NCBI RefSeq assembly: GCF_029625215.1
Contig: NZ_CP121197.1
Location: 4,340,001 to 4,404,000 of the forward strand
DNA: 64,000 nt
Direction: 5' to 3'
Source of the DNA: Aurantibacillus circumpalustris
GTDB taxonomy: Bacteria; Bacteroidota; Bacteroidia; B-17B0; Aurantibacillaceae
The position numbers and the translations under genes are program-made. Shown one piece after another: positions 37,460 to 47,004 of the stretch. The notes beneath the pieces are model-generated. The model did not search any database. It was not told where the DNA came from and was given only the letters and a program-made list of their open reading frames with translations. The stretch's first letter is position 1; the number at the start of each line of letters is the position of its first letter.

Positions 37460-37657
37460 CTATTTTTCGATAGCGCCGATTTGTAATTTTTGCTTGTAAG
37501 AAGCTTTAATGATTTCTTCGCGACGACGAACTGAAGGTTTTGTGAATTTTGAACGATCACGTAGTTGCTTTACAACACCAGTTTTTTCAAACTTCTTCTT
37601 GTACTTTTTTAAAGCTTTTTCAATATTATCGCCTTCTTTAATCTGAACTATTAACAT
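37460..37657 (-). CDS. rpsU: 30S ribosomal protein S21
   Basis: bS21, 65 residues: MLIVQIKEGDNIEKALKKYKKK is the family N-terminus, and SVRRREEIIKASYKQKL the basic C-terminal part. In Bacteroidota bS21 helps hold the 16S 3' tail away from mRNA. Its leader (about 22 nt from the predicted promoter) has no Shine-Dalgarno. It is followed by a terminator, then xerC and hpf on the same strand. Confidence 0.95.
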   Translation of the reverse strand: MLIVQIKEGDNIEKALKKYKKKFEKTGVVKQLRDRSKFTKPSVRRREEIIKASYKQKLQIGAIEK

Positions 37658-37686
37658 TTTTACTTGTTTATTTAAATTTAGAGGGG

Positions 37687-37694
37687 CAAATATA
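37687..37694 (-). promoter_or_regulatory. Putative -7 box of the rpsU promoter
   Basis: On the minus strand TATATTTG matches TAnnTTTG, 30 nt upstream of the rpsU ATG. The -33 position shows TTTC (3 of 4) at 20-nt spacing, so the promoter is likely but not perfect. Confidence 0.5.
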
Positions 37695-37784
37695 TGGTTT
37701 TTATTGTACTTAAAGAAAATATTTTAAAGATTTTTAGTGATTAATTCGTGCCTAAAAGTCTAAATTTACGGCTTATACCGATTT

Positions 37785-38783
37785 ATGCAGAAAGACAGCT
37801 TCCAAAAGTTCAAAAAACTCCTTAAAAACAGCCAAAATATAGCTATTGTGACCCATTGGAGTCCAGATGGTGATGCAATGGGGAGTAGTTTGGCCTTATA
37901 CCTATTCTTGTTTAAATTGAATAAGAAAGTAAGTGTTATTGTTCCAAATGCCTACCCTGATTTCCTTCACTGGCTGCCTGGAAATAAACAAGTAATTAAC
38001 TTTCAAGCAAATGAAAAAAAGGCCGAAAAGATCCTAATGTCAGCGGACGCTATTTTCACTTTAGACTTTAATTCCTATAAACGCTTAGAAAAACTTGGAA
38101 ATATTCTTGAGAAAACAGAAGCTCCTAAGGTTTTAATTGATCACCACCAACAACCAGATGACTACCCTACTTTGTATTTTCATGACGTAGACGCTTGCAG
38201 CACTTGCGAACTTATTTTTGATTTTATTGTTGGACTTGGAGAAAAAAAACTCATTGACAAGAAAATCGCAGCCTGCCTTTACACCGGTTTAATGACAGAT
38301 ACTGGATCGTTCAGGTATCCAAGTGTAACCCATAAAACTCACCTTATTCTTTCAGAACTTTTAAAAACTGGCATTGTTCCGAGCGATATACACAGCGCTG
38401 TTTACGATAACTATAGTCTCGACCGTCTAAAATTATTAGGTTTTGCGCTAAACGAGAAACTAAAAATGGTACCGGGTTGTCCAGTAGCCTATTTCACTTT
38501 AACCGAAAAAGAACTTAGCACGTTTAATTATCAAAAAGGAGATATAGAAGGACTCGTCAACTACCCTTTTTCAATTAAAGGGATTAAAGTTTGCGCGCTA
38601 TTTAATGAGTCTGAAGGATATGTAAAAATTTCGTTTAGAAGCAAAGGAAAAATTGATATGAACCTTTTTGCGCGTAAATATTTTAGTGGTGGTGGTCATA
38701 TTAATGCCGCTGGTGGTAAAAGCACACTGAGCCTAAAAGACACTGAAAGTAAATTTGTTGAATTAGTTAAAGAATTGTTTTAA
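37785..38783 (+). CDS. nrnA: DHH/DHHA1 phosphoesterase (NrnA-like nanoRNase/pAp phosphatase)
   Basis: A 332-residue cytoplasmic phosphoesterase. The DHH domain has VTHWSPDGDAMGSS, TLDFN and LIDHHQQPDD; the DHHA1 domain ends with the GGGHINAAGG motif. The family degrades 2-5-nt RNA fragments and 3'-phosphoadenosine 5'-phosphate; length and motifs fit NrnA, though other DHH hydrolases are possible. It overlaps the next gene by one base (TAATG), so translation is coupled. Confidence 0.88.
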   Translation: MQKDSFQKFKKLLKNSQNIAIVTHWSPDGDAMGSSLALYLFLFKLNKKVSVIVPNAYPDFLHWLPGNKQVINFQANEKKAEKILMSADAIFTLDFNSYKRLEKLGNILEKTEAPKVLIDHHQQPDDYPTLYFHDVDACSTCELIFDFIVGLGEKKLIDKKIAACLYTGLMTDTGSFRYPSVTHKTHLILSELLKTGIVPSDIHSAVYDNYSLDRLKLLGFALNEKLKMVPGCPVAYFTLTEKELSTFNYQKGDIEGLVNYPFSIKGIKVCALFNESEGYVKISFRSKGKIDMNLFARKYFSGGGHINAAGGKSTLSLKDTESKFVELVKELF

Positions 38784-39292
38784 TGGCTTTTAAAGTAATA
38801 ACAAGGTTTATTCTTAAATTTAAAATAAGACGGGATAATCTAACTCGTAAAAGAAAATTCATTTCCTGGGATAAAGTTGAAAAGATTGCACTGATTATAG
38901 AAAAGCATAATTCGTTGAATAAAAGCGCTATTGACAAACTTCTTGAAGAATCAAAAAAATATATTGAAGTTTTTTATATTGAAACAGATTCAAAAGAGCA
39001 TACTTTTGGGGACTGGAATTGTTTTTCAAAAAAGGATAAATCCCTTTTGAATCTCCCAAAAAAATTCAATCTAAACGAGCTAACATTGAAAAATTTTGAT
39101 ATTGTCATTAACACTTGTGATGAAAATAATTTATTTGCTACAGCCCTTGCGTTATCAATACAAGCCCAGTTAAAATGTGGGGAAAATAAAAGTTTTGACT
39201 TAGCAGATCTAATTATAACAAAGAAACAAGCTGATAATTTGAAAAATTACTTAGATGATACATTTAAATATCTAAGAATGATAAAAGCTTAA
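38783..39292 (+). CDS. Small hypothetical protein (DUF6913-like)
   Basis: A 169-residue protein with a basic N-terminus (FKVITRFILKFKIRRDNLTRKRK) and no signal peptide. The central part (VEKIALIIEKHNSLNKSAIDKL) and FDIVINTCDENNLFATALAL resemble the DUF6913 family of Bacteroidota as I recall it; function unknown. It overlaps the nrnA stop by one base, so it is translated with it. Confidence 0.65.
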   Translation: MAFKVITRFILKFKIRRDNLTRKRKFISWDKVEKIALIIEKHNSLNKSAIDKLLEESKKYIEVFYIETDSKEHTFGDWNCFSKKDKSLLNLPKKFNLNELTLKNFDIVINTCDENNLFATALALSIQAQLKCGENKSFDLADLIITKKQADNLKNYLDDTFKYLRMIKA

Positions 39293-39356
39293 TCTGTTTT
39301 TTCACATGAAATATTTACATAAATTTATTGAATAGTTTAACCGTTGATAATAGGGT

Positions 39357-40997
39357 ATGGATATAGAATTTAATAAGAACGAAGACACAATGCGCTTACT
39401 CATTAGCCAAATGGAACAGCGTTTACAAAAAATACATTTGGGTGGAGGTAAAGCCAGAATTGAAAAATTAAAAGACCAAGGTAAAATGACAGCGCGCGAG
39501 CGTATCGATTTTTTACTTGATAAAGATACCTCTCGTTTTGAAATGGGAGCTTTTGCAGGTTATGAAATGTATGCTGAACACGGCGGTTGTCCTGGAGGTG
39601 GTGTAGTTATTGTGATTGGTTACGTGAGTGGTAAACAGTGTATTGTTGTTGCAAATGACGCTACTGTTAAGGCCGGCGCTTGGTTTCCGATTACAGGTAA
39701 GAAAAATTTACGTGCCCAAGAAATAGCAATGGAGAACCGTTTACCGATTATTTATTTAGTAGACAGTGCCGGTGTTTATCTTCCATTACAGGATGAGATT
39801 TTCCCAGACAAAGAACATTTTGGAAGAATTTTTAGAAATAATGCTGTTATGAGTAGTATGGGAATACTTCAAGTAGCAGCAGTAATGGGTAGTTGTGTTG
39901 CAGGTGGAGCTTATTTACCTATCATGAGCGATGAGGCCATGATTGTTGACAAAACCGGTTCCATTTTTTTAGCGGGAAGTTATCTTGTGAAGGCTGCTAT
40001 TGGTGAACATATTGACAATGAGACCCTCGGAGGCGCTACAACACATTGCGAAATTAGCGGGGTAACAGACTATAAATGCAAAGATGATCAGGATTGTTTA
40101 ACCCGAATCCGTAACATCATGTCAAAGGTTGGGGACTACGAAAAGGCTGGTTTTAATAGAATTGAAGCTGCTCTTCCTAAAAAAGATCCAAAAGAAATTT
40201 ATGGTATTTTACCTGACTCACGCGATAAACAATATGACATGCGTGACATTATTGAAAGATTTGTTGATAACGGGGTGCACGAAGAGTACAAAGAATTATA
40301 TGGGCAAAGTATTATTTGCACTTATGCCAGAGTTGATGGCTGGGCTGTAGGAATCGTTGCTAACCAACGCAAAATAGTTAAAGGTAAAAAGCCAGGCGGA
40401 AGCAATGAAATGCAGTTTGGAGGGGTTATCTATAGCGATAGCGCAGATAAAGCAGCACGATTTATTATGAATTGTAACCAAAAGAAAATACCATTAATCT
40501 TTTTGCAGGACGCAACCGGTTTTATGGTAGGTTCTAGAAGCGAACAAGGCGGTATAATTAAAGATGGCGCAAAAATGGTAAACGCGATGGCTAATAGTGT
40601 TGTACCTAAATTTACAATCGTAATAGGAAACAGTTATGGAGCTGCAAATTATGCTATGTGTGGTAAAGCGTATGACCCAAGATTAATTGTTGGCTGGCCA
40701 ACTGCAAAAATAGCGGTAATGGGTGGTTCGCAAGCGGCTCGTGTTTTAGTGCAAATTGAGGTCGCCAGCTTAAAAGCCAATGGCGAAGAAATTACTGAAG
40801 AATACGAAACAGAACTATTTAATAAAACAAAAGACCGTTACGATAAACAGACAACTCCTTATTACGCGGCTTCACGTCTTTGGATAGATGCCATAATTGA
40901 TCCACTTGAAACTAGAAAAGTGATCAGCATGGGTATTGAAATGGCTAACCATGCTCCACTTACAAAACAGTACAATGTCGGTATGCTACAAACATAA
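39357..40997 (+). CDS. Acyl-CoA carboxylase carboxyltransferase (beta) subunit
   Basis: A 546-residue biotin-dependent carboxyltransferase with two crotonase-fold halves. GKMTARERIDFLLD and the FPDKEHFGRIFRNNAVMSSMGI segment (typical of methylcrotonyl/propionyl-type beta subunits) are in the first half; LQDATGFMVGS and GNSYGAANYAMCGKAYDPR in the second. Exact acyl-CoA (propionyl, methylcrotonyl or other) cannot be fixed from sequence alone. No biotin carboxylase or enoyl-CoA hydratase gene is adjacent, so the alpha subunit is elsewhere. Confidence 0.9.
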   Translation: MDIEFNKNEDTMRLLISQMEQRLQKIHLGGGKARIEKLKDQGKMTARERIDFLLDKDTSRFEMGAFAGYEMYAEHGGCPGGGVVIVIGYVSGKQCIVVANDATVKAGAWFPITGKKNLRAQEIAMENRLPIIYLVDSAGVYLPLQDEIFPDKEHFGRIFRNNAVMSSMGILQVAAVMGSCVAGGAYLPIMSDEAMIVDKTGSIFLAGSYLVKAAIGEHIDNETLGGATTHCEISGVTDYKCKDDQDCLTRIRNIMSKVGDYEKAGFNRIEAALPKKDPKEIYGILPDSRDKQYDMRDIIERFVDNGVHEEYKELYGQSIICTYARVDGWAVGIVANQRKIVKGKKPGGSNEMQFGGVIYSDSADKAARFIMNCNQKKIPLIFLQDATGFMVGSRSEQGGIIKDGAKMVNAMANSVVPKFTIVIGNSYGAANYAMCGKAYDPRLIVGWPTAKIAVMGGSQAARVLVQIEVASLKANGEEITEEYETELFNKTKDRYDKQTTPYYAASRLWIDAIIDPLETRKVISMGIEMANHAPLTKQYNVGMLQT

Positions 40998-41236
40998 TTT
41001 GGTAACATTAAAAAGTTGATCAGGTGATTGTTTTTATTTGAGCCTACTTAAATAAATTTATTATTCGTAGCCTAAATATTATGGGTATCACTATGGTTTT
41101 ACACTTTGATACTTTCCTATTTTGGGCTACAAATCATCCAAAATCTTAAACTTTTCGTATATAAAGAAAAGCTTAATAAGTCTAACCTAAATCTCGCAAA
41201 CATGTATCTTTCAACCTTCAACGCTTAGTTATAAGA

Positions 41237-42679
41237 ATGGCAGAAACAAGTATATCAGAAAGTATCATAAAACACGAATTCAATAAATCCATTGAAAAGT
41301 TTCATGTTATAGCTTGTTGGGTAGGTCTAATTTTAAATATTGTTTGGTTTATCAGTGATTACTTTGTTATAAAAGAATACCTGATTCCCTTTTTAATTTT
41401 CAGGCTTGCTGTTTCCTTATCAGCAGCGGTACTCATTTTCTTTAGAAATAGTCTTGGCTTAAACATTTTTACCTGTATGTTTATTTTAATTCTAGGCATT
41501 TCTATTCAAAACGCCTACATGTGGAGTGTTATGGATATTGCACACTTCCAAAAACATGCCTATGCCTATATGGTTCTATTTATAGGTGTTGCAATGCTTG
41601 CACTTTGGGAGCTGAAATTTTCCTTTATTCTTGCAGCAATAACAGTGATTGCAAATATTATTTTTTATAAATTGAATAGTATTTTATCCGTAGAAGATTT
41701 TCTAATTAATGGCGGTTTAATAACTCTTTCAGTTATTATATTCTGCATATTCACAATCCGAACACGTTATAGGCTGACTTATAATGAAATAAAATTTCGT
41801 TTGGAATTAGAACATTCAAAAAAATTAATAGAACAAAAACACGAGGAATTACTTCTTCAAAAAATAGAAATTCAAAGTCAAAAAGATTCGCTTGAAGAAA
41901 AAAATCGTGAAATAACAGATAGTATTAATTATGCCAAAAACATTCAAAATGCTTTCATACCCTCTGAACAGAAATTTAACTCTCACTTTAATGATAGTTT
42001 TGTTTTATTTAAACCAAAAGATATTGTAAGTGGTGATTTTTATTGGATACACGAAAAAAATGGCACTACGTTTTACGTAACGGCAGATTGCACCGGGCAC
42101 GGCGTCCCTGGTGGATTTATGACTATGCTGGGTCTTTCTTTTTTAGATGAGATTATTGTTGGGCAGGAAGTTCAAGATCCAGCCAAAGTACTAAACTTAA
42201 TGCGGGATAAAATTATAAGTACATTAAATCAATCTGGAAACGTTGGTCAAAATAAAGATGGAATGGATATAACGGTTTGCAGAATAAATAAAAATGAAAA
42301 AAAACTTACCTTTTCATCCGCCAACAACGATATTTATTTAATACGAAACAATTCCAAATTTGAAAACGGAAAAGAATTTATTGAATATAAAGCTAATCGT
42401 CAATCTTGCGGCTATAGCGATTTGAATAAACTTTTTACTTCGGAAAGCATTTCTTTAAACGAAGGAGACTGTATTTATACCTTTACAGATGGTTTTGCAG
42501 ATCAGTTTGGCGGACCAAAAGGTAAAAAATTTCGATATAAGCAGTTTGAGGAAATACTCATTAATAATTCACACCTTAGATTTTCAGCACAAAAAAACTT
42601 ACTAAATAACATGAATAACGCCTGGCGCGGAGATCATGAACAGGTTGATGATATACTTGTGATTGGTATAAAAATTTAA
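41237..42679 (+). CDS. Membrane-bound SpoIIE/PP2C-type serine phosphatase
   Basis: A 480-residue protein with about six membrane helices in the first 175 residues, a coiled coil (about 190-235: SKKLIEQKHEELLLQKIEIQ..), then a SpoIIE-type PP2C phosphatase. Metal-binding residues are visible in GDFYW, TADCTGHGVPGGF, NKDGMDITVC, FTDGFADQFGG and EQVDDILVIG. The usual targets are anti-sigma or anti-anti-sigma proteins, none of which is in the window. The C-terminal domain is close to the paralogue at 47005-48198. Its stop overlaps the convergent gene by 4 nt (TTAA). The 239-nt upstream gap has no gene and no clear promoter match. Confidence 0.85.
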   Translation: MAETSISESIIKHEFNKSIEKFHVIACWVGLILNIVWFISDYFVIKEYLIPFLIFRLAVSLSAAVLIFFRNSLGLNIFTCMFILILGISIQNAYMWSVMDIAHFQKHAYAYMVLFIGVAMLALWELKFSFILAAITVIANIIFYKLNSILSVEDFLINGGLITLSVIIFCIFTIRTRYRLTYNEIKFRLELEHSKKLIEQKHEELLLQKIEIQSQKDSLEEKNREITDSINYAKNIQNAFIPSEQKFNSHFNDSFVLFKPKDIVSGDFYWIHEKNGTTFYVTADCTGHGVPGGFMTMLGLSFLDEIIVGQEVQDPAKVLNLMRDKIISTLNQSGNVGQNKDGMDITVCRINKNEKKLTFSSANNDIYLIRNNSKFENGKEFIEYKANRQSCGYSDLNKLFTSESISLNEGDCIYTFTDGFADQFGGPKGKKFRYKQFEEILINNSHLRFSAQKNLLNNMNNAWRGDHEQVDDILVIGIKI

Positions 42680-43533
42680 TTTATAGTAAATTTTTTATCT
42701 GCTTTAGCCTTTTCTAGAAGATTCTTTTTGTACTCCATCACCAAGGCTGTTTTCCGGATATTAATAATATATTTTTTAATATTATTTGCTTCAAAATTTA
42801 TTGGGGATAGTCCGTTCTTAACTTTTACATCCTTCACTTTTAAATAATAATAAAACTCGTCATCAGCAAACTCAACAACCCTACCAGGGCTTAAATTAAA
42901 GTCAGGCTGCTCTCTTAAAGCGGGAATTTCTTTTTTAATATCCTCCAAGAAAAGCCATGTACTGTCATTCATAAAAAAATTCTCAGCATTCTGAACACAA
43001 AGGTCATTCAGTAATTCCTTGTCTTTTGGGTTAAATGAATTTAATAATTTTTTGATCTTTGGAAGCGCAGGAGTTCTGACAGGTATTTTAAAATAATTTA
43101 CTTTAATAATGTTTTCATTTAATATAAAATTGTCACGGTGTTCTTCGTAGTAAGATTCAATTTCAGACCTATTTATTACAGTATCCAAATTAGCTTCTAT
43201 TAACTTGGTTTGATAAATGTAATTTATTAATGAACGTCTATAGGATTCTACTTGCTTTTCAATATCAATTTCATCCTCACTCAATTTATCAATGGCTTCC
43301 TGATAAAACAAAGCATCAGTAGCCCAATTTTCTATTGATTTTTTCGCGTTGTAAATACTATCCTTAATTATACCTGTGCTAATAAACTCGGTATTGTATT
43401 CACTTATATCCAAGCTTTCGTTTCCCGCTGTGGCTATGATTCTTAGATCCTTATTCTCTTTTGTATCAACAGCATTTTTACATGTAAAAAAGGTAGTTAA
43501 AAATAATATATAGGCAATTTGCTTCACGCTCAC
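42676..43533 (-). CDS. Exported SurA/parvulin-like chaperone lipoprotein (catalytic domain degenerate)
   Basis: A 285-residue protein starting at GTG (43533) or the in-frame GTG at 43527. A lipobox-like end of the signal peptide (LTTFFTC) suggests a lipoprotein. The helical N-part (residues 35-115) resembles the SurA chaperone region; the later part (VNYFKIPVRTPALPKIK, SPGRVVEFADDEFYYYLKV) resembles a parvulin fold without the usual catalytic signature. It is 103 nt downstream of the two-parvulin PPIase on the same strand, but a strong terminator lies between. Probably an outer-membrane-protein chaperone; this is inferred. Confidence 0.6.
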   Translation of the reverse strand: MSVKQIAYILFLTTFFTCKNAVDTKENKDLRIIATAGNESLDISEYNTEFISTGIIKDSIYNAKKSIENWATDALFYQEAIDKLSEDEIDIEKQVESYRRSLINYIYQTKLIEANLDTVINRSEIESYYEEHRDNFILNENIIKVNYFKIPVRTPALPKIKKLLNSFNPKDKELLNDLCVQNAENFFMNDSTWLFLEDIKKEIPALREQPDFNLSPGRVVEFADDEFYYYLKVKDVKVKNGLSPINFEANNIKKYIINIRKTALVMEYKKNLLEKAKADKKFTIN

Positions 43534-43582
43534 AATTTGGGTTAAAGTTAAATTAAACTTCTTTAGATCAAAATAATATAAT

Positions 43583-43615
43583 AAAAAAAACCGGCTGTTT
43601 TATCTAAACAGCCGG
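43583..43615 (-). terminator. Minus-strand terminator after the PPIase gene
   Basis: Perfect 10-bp stem CCGGCTGTTT (43591-43600) / AAACAGCCGG (43606-43615) with loop TATCT and an eight-base A run on the plus strand, i.e. a T run on the transcript. Confidence 0.9.
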
Positions 43616-43636
43616 CTAGTTAAATTTTTACTAAAC

Positions 43637-45733
43637 CTATTTAACGGTATCTAAAGCTTCTTGATTTAATTTCACTATGTATTTACTCTTTAAATAAGAC
43701 AGCCATTCTTTGTCCAAGTAATTCTGATAATCAGCAGTAACACTTCCACGACATTCTCCTAAAGTTTTAGGCGTTTTTGGTGACAGTTTATTTACTACTA
43801 TAACATTAATGTTATTTTCTTCCTTAATATCATTTTCAAGAACACCGCTCTTCCAATTAGCGTCTACATTTTTATTTTCACCTTTCAAATACGTAATGTT
43901 TTCTACAGAAACGTTTAACTGAGAAGATTTATTTAGAGCATCTGTTATTTGTTTCTCTGACTTACCAGCTTTTAAAGATTTACGAACATCTTTTGCTACT
44001 TTCTCATTCAAACATTTGTAGGTAGTAACATCAGCACGCTCATCCCAAAGATAATTATTCTTATTCCCCTCATAGAACGCTCTTAAACCAGCAGTGTCCT
44101 TCACTGCCCTACTCCACACCTTTTGATCCGTAAGGTCAAACAACAAAATCCCATCTCTGTACTCACGGTACAAATTTGCAAACTCAACATACTTTTTTTC
44201 CAAGTGAGAATCTTCATAAGCAACCATAGATTCTTCTACCCATGTTTTGTATGTGCTCCTTACTAATTCATTTAGATCAGCGTTTGTTTTATATGTCATT
44301 TGCGTCTCCATGAATTTCGCAAAGTCATTTTGTGTATATGACTTTCCAGCAAGGTTAAATATCTCCTTATTACCAAGCTTTGAAGCTCTCTCTGCTTTCC
44401 AAGTTGCTTTTAAATAAGTTGAATCTATAATCTTTACAAAGTCAGCCAAATTTTTCGCATTCTCTTTGAACCCATTTTCTTTCTTAATTTTTTCAATTAG
44501 AGCGACACGTCCCATTTGAGATCTGCTGTCTCGCGCTACACGTGCCTTCAATTCATTCTTGATTTCATCAAAAGTAGGGAGTACTTTTAAATCCATCCGT
44601 TTAATTATATGCCATCCAAATGGGGTAAGCACCGGAGTACTGATATCATTATTATTTCTCAAACCAAAAGCTGCATCTTCAAATGATTTTGGTAAACGTC
44701 CTCCCTTAAAAGGTTGAAGTTGACCACCCCTGTCGCTACTTTGCTTGTCATCACTGAACTGGCGCGCAAGCTCTTCGAAATTTTGACCAGCTTTTAATTT
44801 CGTGTAAATTTCATCAATTTTTACCTTGGCGTTTTTCTTGTCCTGTTCACTTGCCTCTTTAGGGAATTTTGACATGATATGAGCTACAGTTAATTCACCA
44901 CGACTAACTCTCTTGTCATAAACCTTTAAAATATGATATCCAAATCTTGTACGTACAATCGGACTAATCTCACCAACAGCCGTATTATATGCAGCAGACT
45001 CAAATGGATACACCATATCGAGTGCCGAAAAGTAGTTTAAATCTCCTTTGTTTTCAGACGCAGAAGGGTCGTCGCTACAAATGCTTGCAAAAGCAATAAA
45101 CTTATCCGCTTCGTTTCGTGAATTGGCTGCTAGGCTCTTAATAAGCTTTGTCCTAGCAAATAACAGTGTACTATCTTGATTCTTTAAACGCTTTGATACT
45201 TCTGTAGTGTTTCGTAATAGCTTTTCGTAATTAGCTATATCAGCTTGGGTTGGAAGTTTTCCCAAAACTGCATTTCTTATAATATTAATTCTTGTCCAAG
45301 CCTCAAGAGTATCTTTAGGCAAAGCAGATTCATCCAATTTAATGAGAATGTGACTAGCACGAACCTCAGACTTCATTCGCTCGTAAGCTTCAGTTAATAA
45401 ACTTTCATTCGTATTTTTATCTGTAAGATAAGGCGCTGCCAACTGTCTTCTATAGCCAGCCAACTCAGATTTGAAAGATTCCAATGTATCCAAACCAAGA
45501 CTTTCCGCCTCAAAAACTTTGCTCTTATACAGGGAAAATAAATCTACATATTCTTTTATAGATTTAGAACTAGCAGATGTTTCTTTACCATTGTTTTTAT
45601 GATAAACAGCTTCGAATTCAGATTTTTTAATGGGTTTCTCGTTAATTGTCATTACAACAGGATCTTGAGCTTTAATACTATTTACAAATGTAGTAACGGT
45701 TAAAGCAACAACAATTAGGCTTTTATTCTTCAT
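43637..45733 (-). CDS. Periplasmic peptidyl-prolyl isomerase with two parvulin domains
   Basis: A 698-residue protein with a signal peptide (MKNKSLIVVALTVTTFVNSI). Two PpiC-type rotamase domains are visible: the first starts at VRASHILIKLDE and ends GEISPIVRTRFGYHILKV; the second starts at LTVAHIMSKFPKEASEQDKK and holds FSDDKQSSDRGGQL and FGWHIIKRM. A helical SurA-like segment precedes them and a 300-residue C-terminal region with no recognised domain follows. The role is folding of outer-membrane or secreted proteins. A TlpA-type thioredoxin gene lies 40 nt upstream on the same strand. Confidence 0.88.
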   Translation of the reverse strand: MKNKSLIVVALTVTTFVNSIKAQDPVVMTINEKPIKKSEFEAVYHKNNGKETSASSKSIKEYVDLFSLYKSKVFEAESLGLDTLESFKSELAGYRRQLAAPYLTDKNTNESLLTEAYERMKSEVRASHILIKLDESALPKDTLEAWTRINIIRNAVLGKLPTQADIANYEKLLRNTTEVSKRLKNQDSTLLFARTKLIKSLAANSRNEADKFIAFASICSDDPSASENKGDLNYFSALDMVYPFESAAYNTAVGEISPIVRTRFGYHILKVYDKRVSRGELTVAHIMSKFPKEASEQDKKNAKVKIDEIYTKLKAGQNFEELARQFSDDKQSSDRGGQLQPFKGGRLPKSFEDAAFGLRNNNDISTPVLTPFGWHIIKRMDLKVLPTFDEIKNELKARVARDSRSQMGRVALIEKIKKENGFKENAKNLADFVKIIDSTYLKATWKAERASKLGNKEIFNLAGKSYTQNDFAKFMETQMTYKTNADLNELVRSTYKTWVEESMVAYEDSHLEKKYVEFANLYREYRDGILLFDLTDQKVWSRAVKDTAGLRAFYEGNKNNYLWDERADVTTYKCLNEKVAKDVRKSLKAGKSEKQITDALNKSSQLNVSVENITYLKGENKNVDANWKSGVLENDIKEENNINVIVVNKLSPKTPKTLGECRGSVTADYQNYLDKEWLSYLKSKYIVKLNQEALDTVK

Positions 45734-45773
45734 ACTTTAAAAAATTTTGTGCAAATTTAGTTCTTCTGATGGA

Positions 45774-46889
45774 TTATTTGATGATTTCGGCGAGTTTTTC
45801 GTCAAGCGCAGTACCACGAAGGTCTTTAGCTATTATTTTACCATCCTTGTCTATTAAATAGTTCTGTGGGATTCCTGTTACACCATACATTTTACCAACT
45901 TCATTTCCCCATCCCTTTAAATCACTGATGTGAGTCCATGTTAAATTATCCTGCTGAATTGCATTCACCCAAGGATCTTTATTGGAATCCATTGAAACTC
46001 CTAAAACTGTAAAGCCTTTATCTTTATAACGCGCATAAGCAGCAACAACATTAGGGTTTTCCATTCTGCACGGCCTGCACCAACTTGCCCAAAAATCAAT
46101 TAAAACATACTTCCCTCTGAAATCAGAAAGACTTACTTTTTTTCCTTCAGGTGTATTTTGAGAAAAATCAGTTGCTTTGTAACCAACCATGGTTCCCTTT
46201 GCAGCTTCCACTCTTTTGTTAGCCGATTTAATATTTGAATTTCCATCTAAACTCTTATCAATGTATGATAAAGCTTCTATTACCTCCGAGAGTGGAATGG
46301 CGGCATTGTTAAGATCATTGCCAATTATATATGCGCTTACAGGGGACTTAGGGTGCGTTTTAAGGTAGTTTTTCAAACCCGCCATGTATTGCGTGTTTAA
46401 ATTCTGATATTCTACTTTAATAGCATTTTGCGCATTCAAATCATTGTTCTGCATCGCTGTATTAAAATCCGTCTGCAGCTTTTGCTGAACAGCGATCAAA
46501 TTGTTTATAAAGTTTCGATATTCAAAATATTCATTCTGTAACGAACCAGCTTCAACAACCGAGTACATCATTGAGTCTGCGATTAATTTAACTTTTGCGT
46601 TTGTTTCATCTGCAAATAAAAAAACCAATGTTGGGTCTGTTTTAATACTAAACCAATAGAGAGTCGGCTCGGTATTCTTTAGGTTAAACGAAAATTTTTC
46701 CCCAGAAATTCTTGCGGAGTCTTTAATTTCAGTTTCCCCTGATTTATGAGATACATAGACAACTTTTCCGGAGTAATTCCTTATCGATCCATCTACTTTA
46801 AACGAGAATTTTTTTTCTGGAGCCTGTTTTTGAGAAAAAGATGAGCTAAAAACAAACAATAAAACAATAAATACAATTCCTTTTTTCAT
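45774..46889 (-). CDS. TlpA/AhpC-TSA thioredoxin-family protein with DUF4369-like N-domain
   Basis: About 371 residues from the ATG at 46889 (the frame is open to 46919, but MKKGIVFIVLLFVFSSSFSQ is the natural signal peptide). The N-terminal beta-domain (VDGSIRNYSGKVVYVSHKSG..) matches the DUF4369 type; a helical linker leads to a C-terminal thioredoxin domain with W-C-R-P-C (FWASWCRPCRMENP) and a cis-Pro loop (GVTGIPQNYLID). These proteins handle disulfides in the periplasm. It lies 40 nt upstream of the parvulin gene and may share its transcript. Confidence 0.88.
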   Translation of the reverse strand: MKKGIVFIVLLFVFSSSFSQKQAPEKKFSFKVDGSIRNYSGKVVYVSHKSGETEIKDSARISGEKFSFNLKNTEPTLYWFSIKTDPTLVFLFADETNAKVKLIADSMMYSVVEAGSLQNEYFEYRNFINNLIAVQQKLQTDFNTAMQNNDLNAQNAIKVEYQNLNTQYMAGLKNYLKTHPKSPVSAYIIGNDLNNAAIPLSEVIEALSYIDKSLDGNSNIKSANKRVEAAKGTMVGYKATDFSQNTPEGKKVSLSDFRGKYVLIDFWASWCRPCRMENPNVVAAYARYKDKGFTVLGVSMDSNKDPWVNAIQQDNLTWTHISDLKGWGNEVGKMYGVTGIPQNYLIDKDGKIIAKDLRGTALDEKLAEIIK

Positions 46890-47004
46890 AGTTACTAAGC
46901 GTATCAACAAATATACCAAGATTTGAAATTACTTGGTGAAATTTAGAATTTTTAACAGACAAACCAAAGTGCAAGATTTTCATCTCTAAATACTTATAAT
47001 TCAC

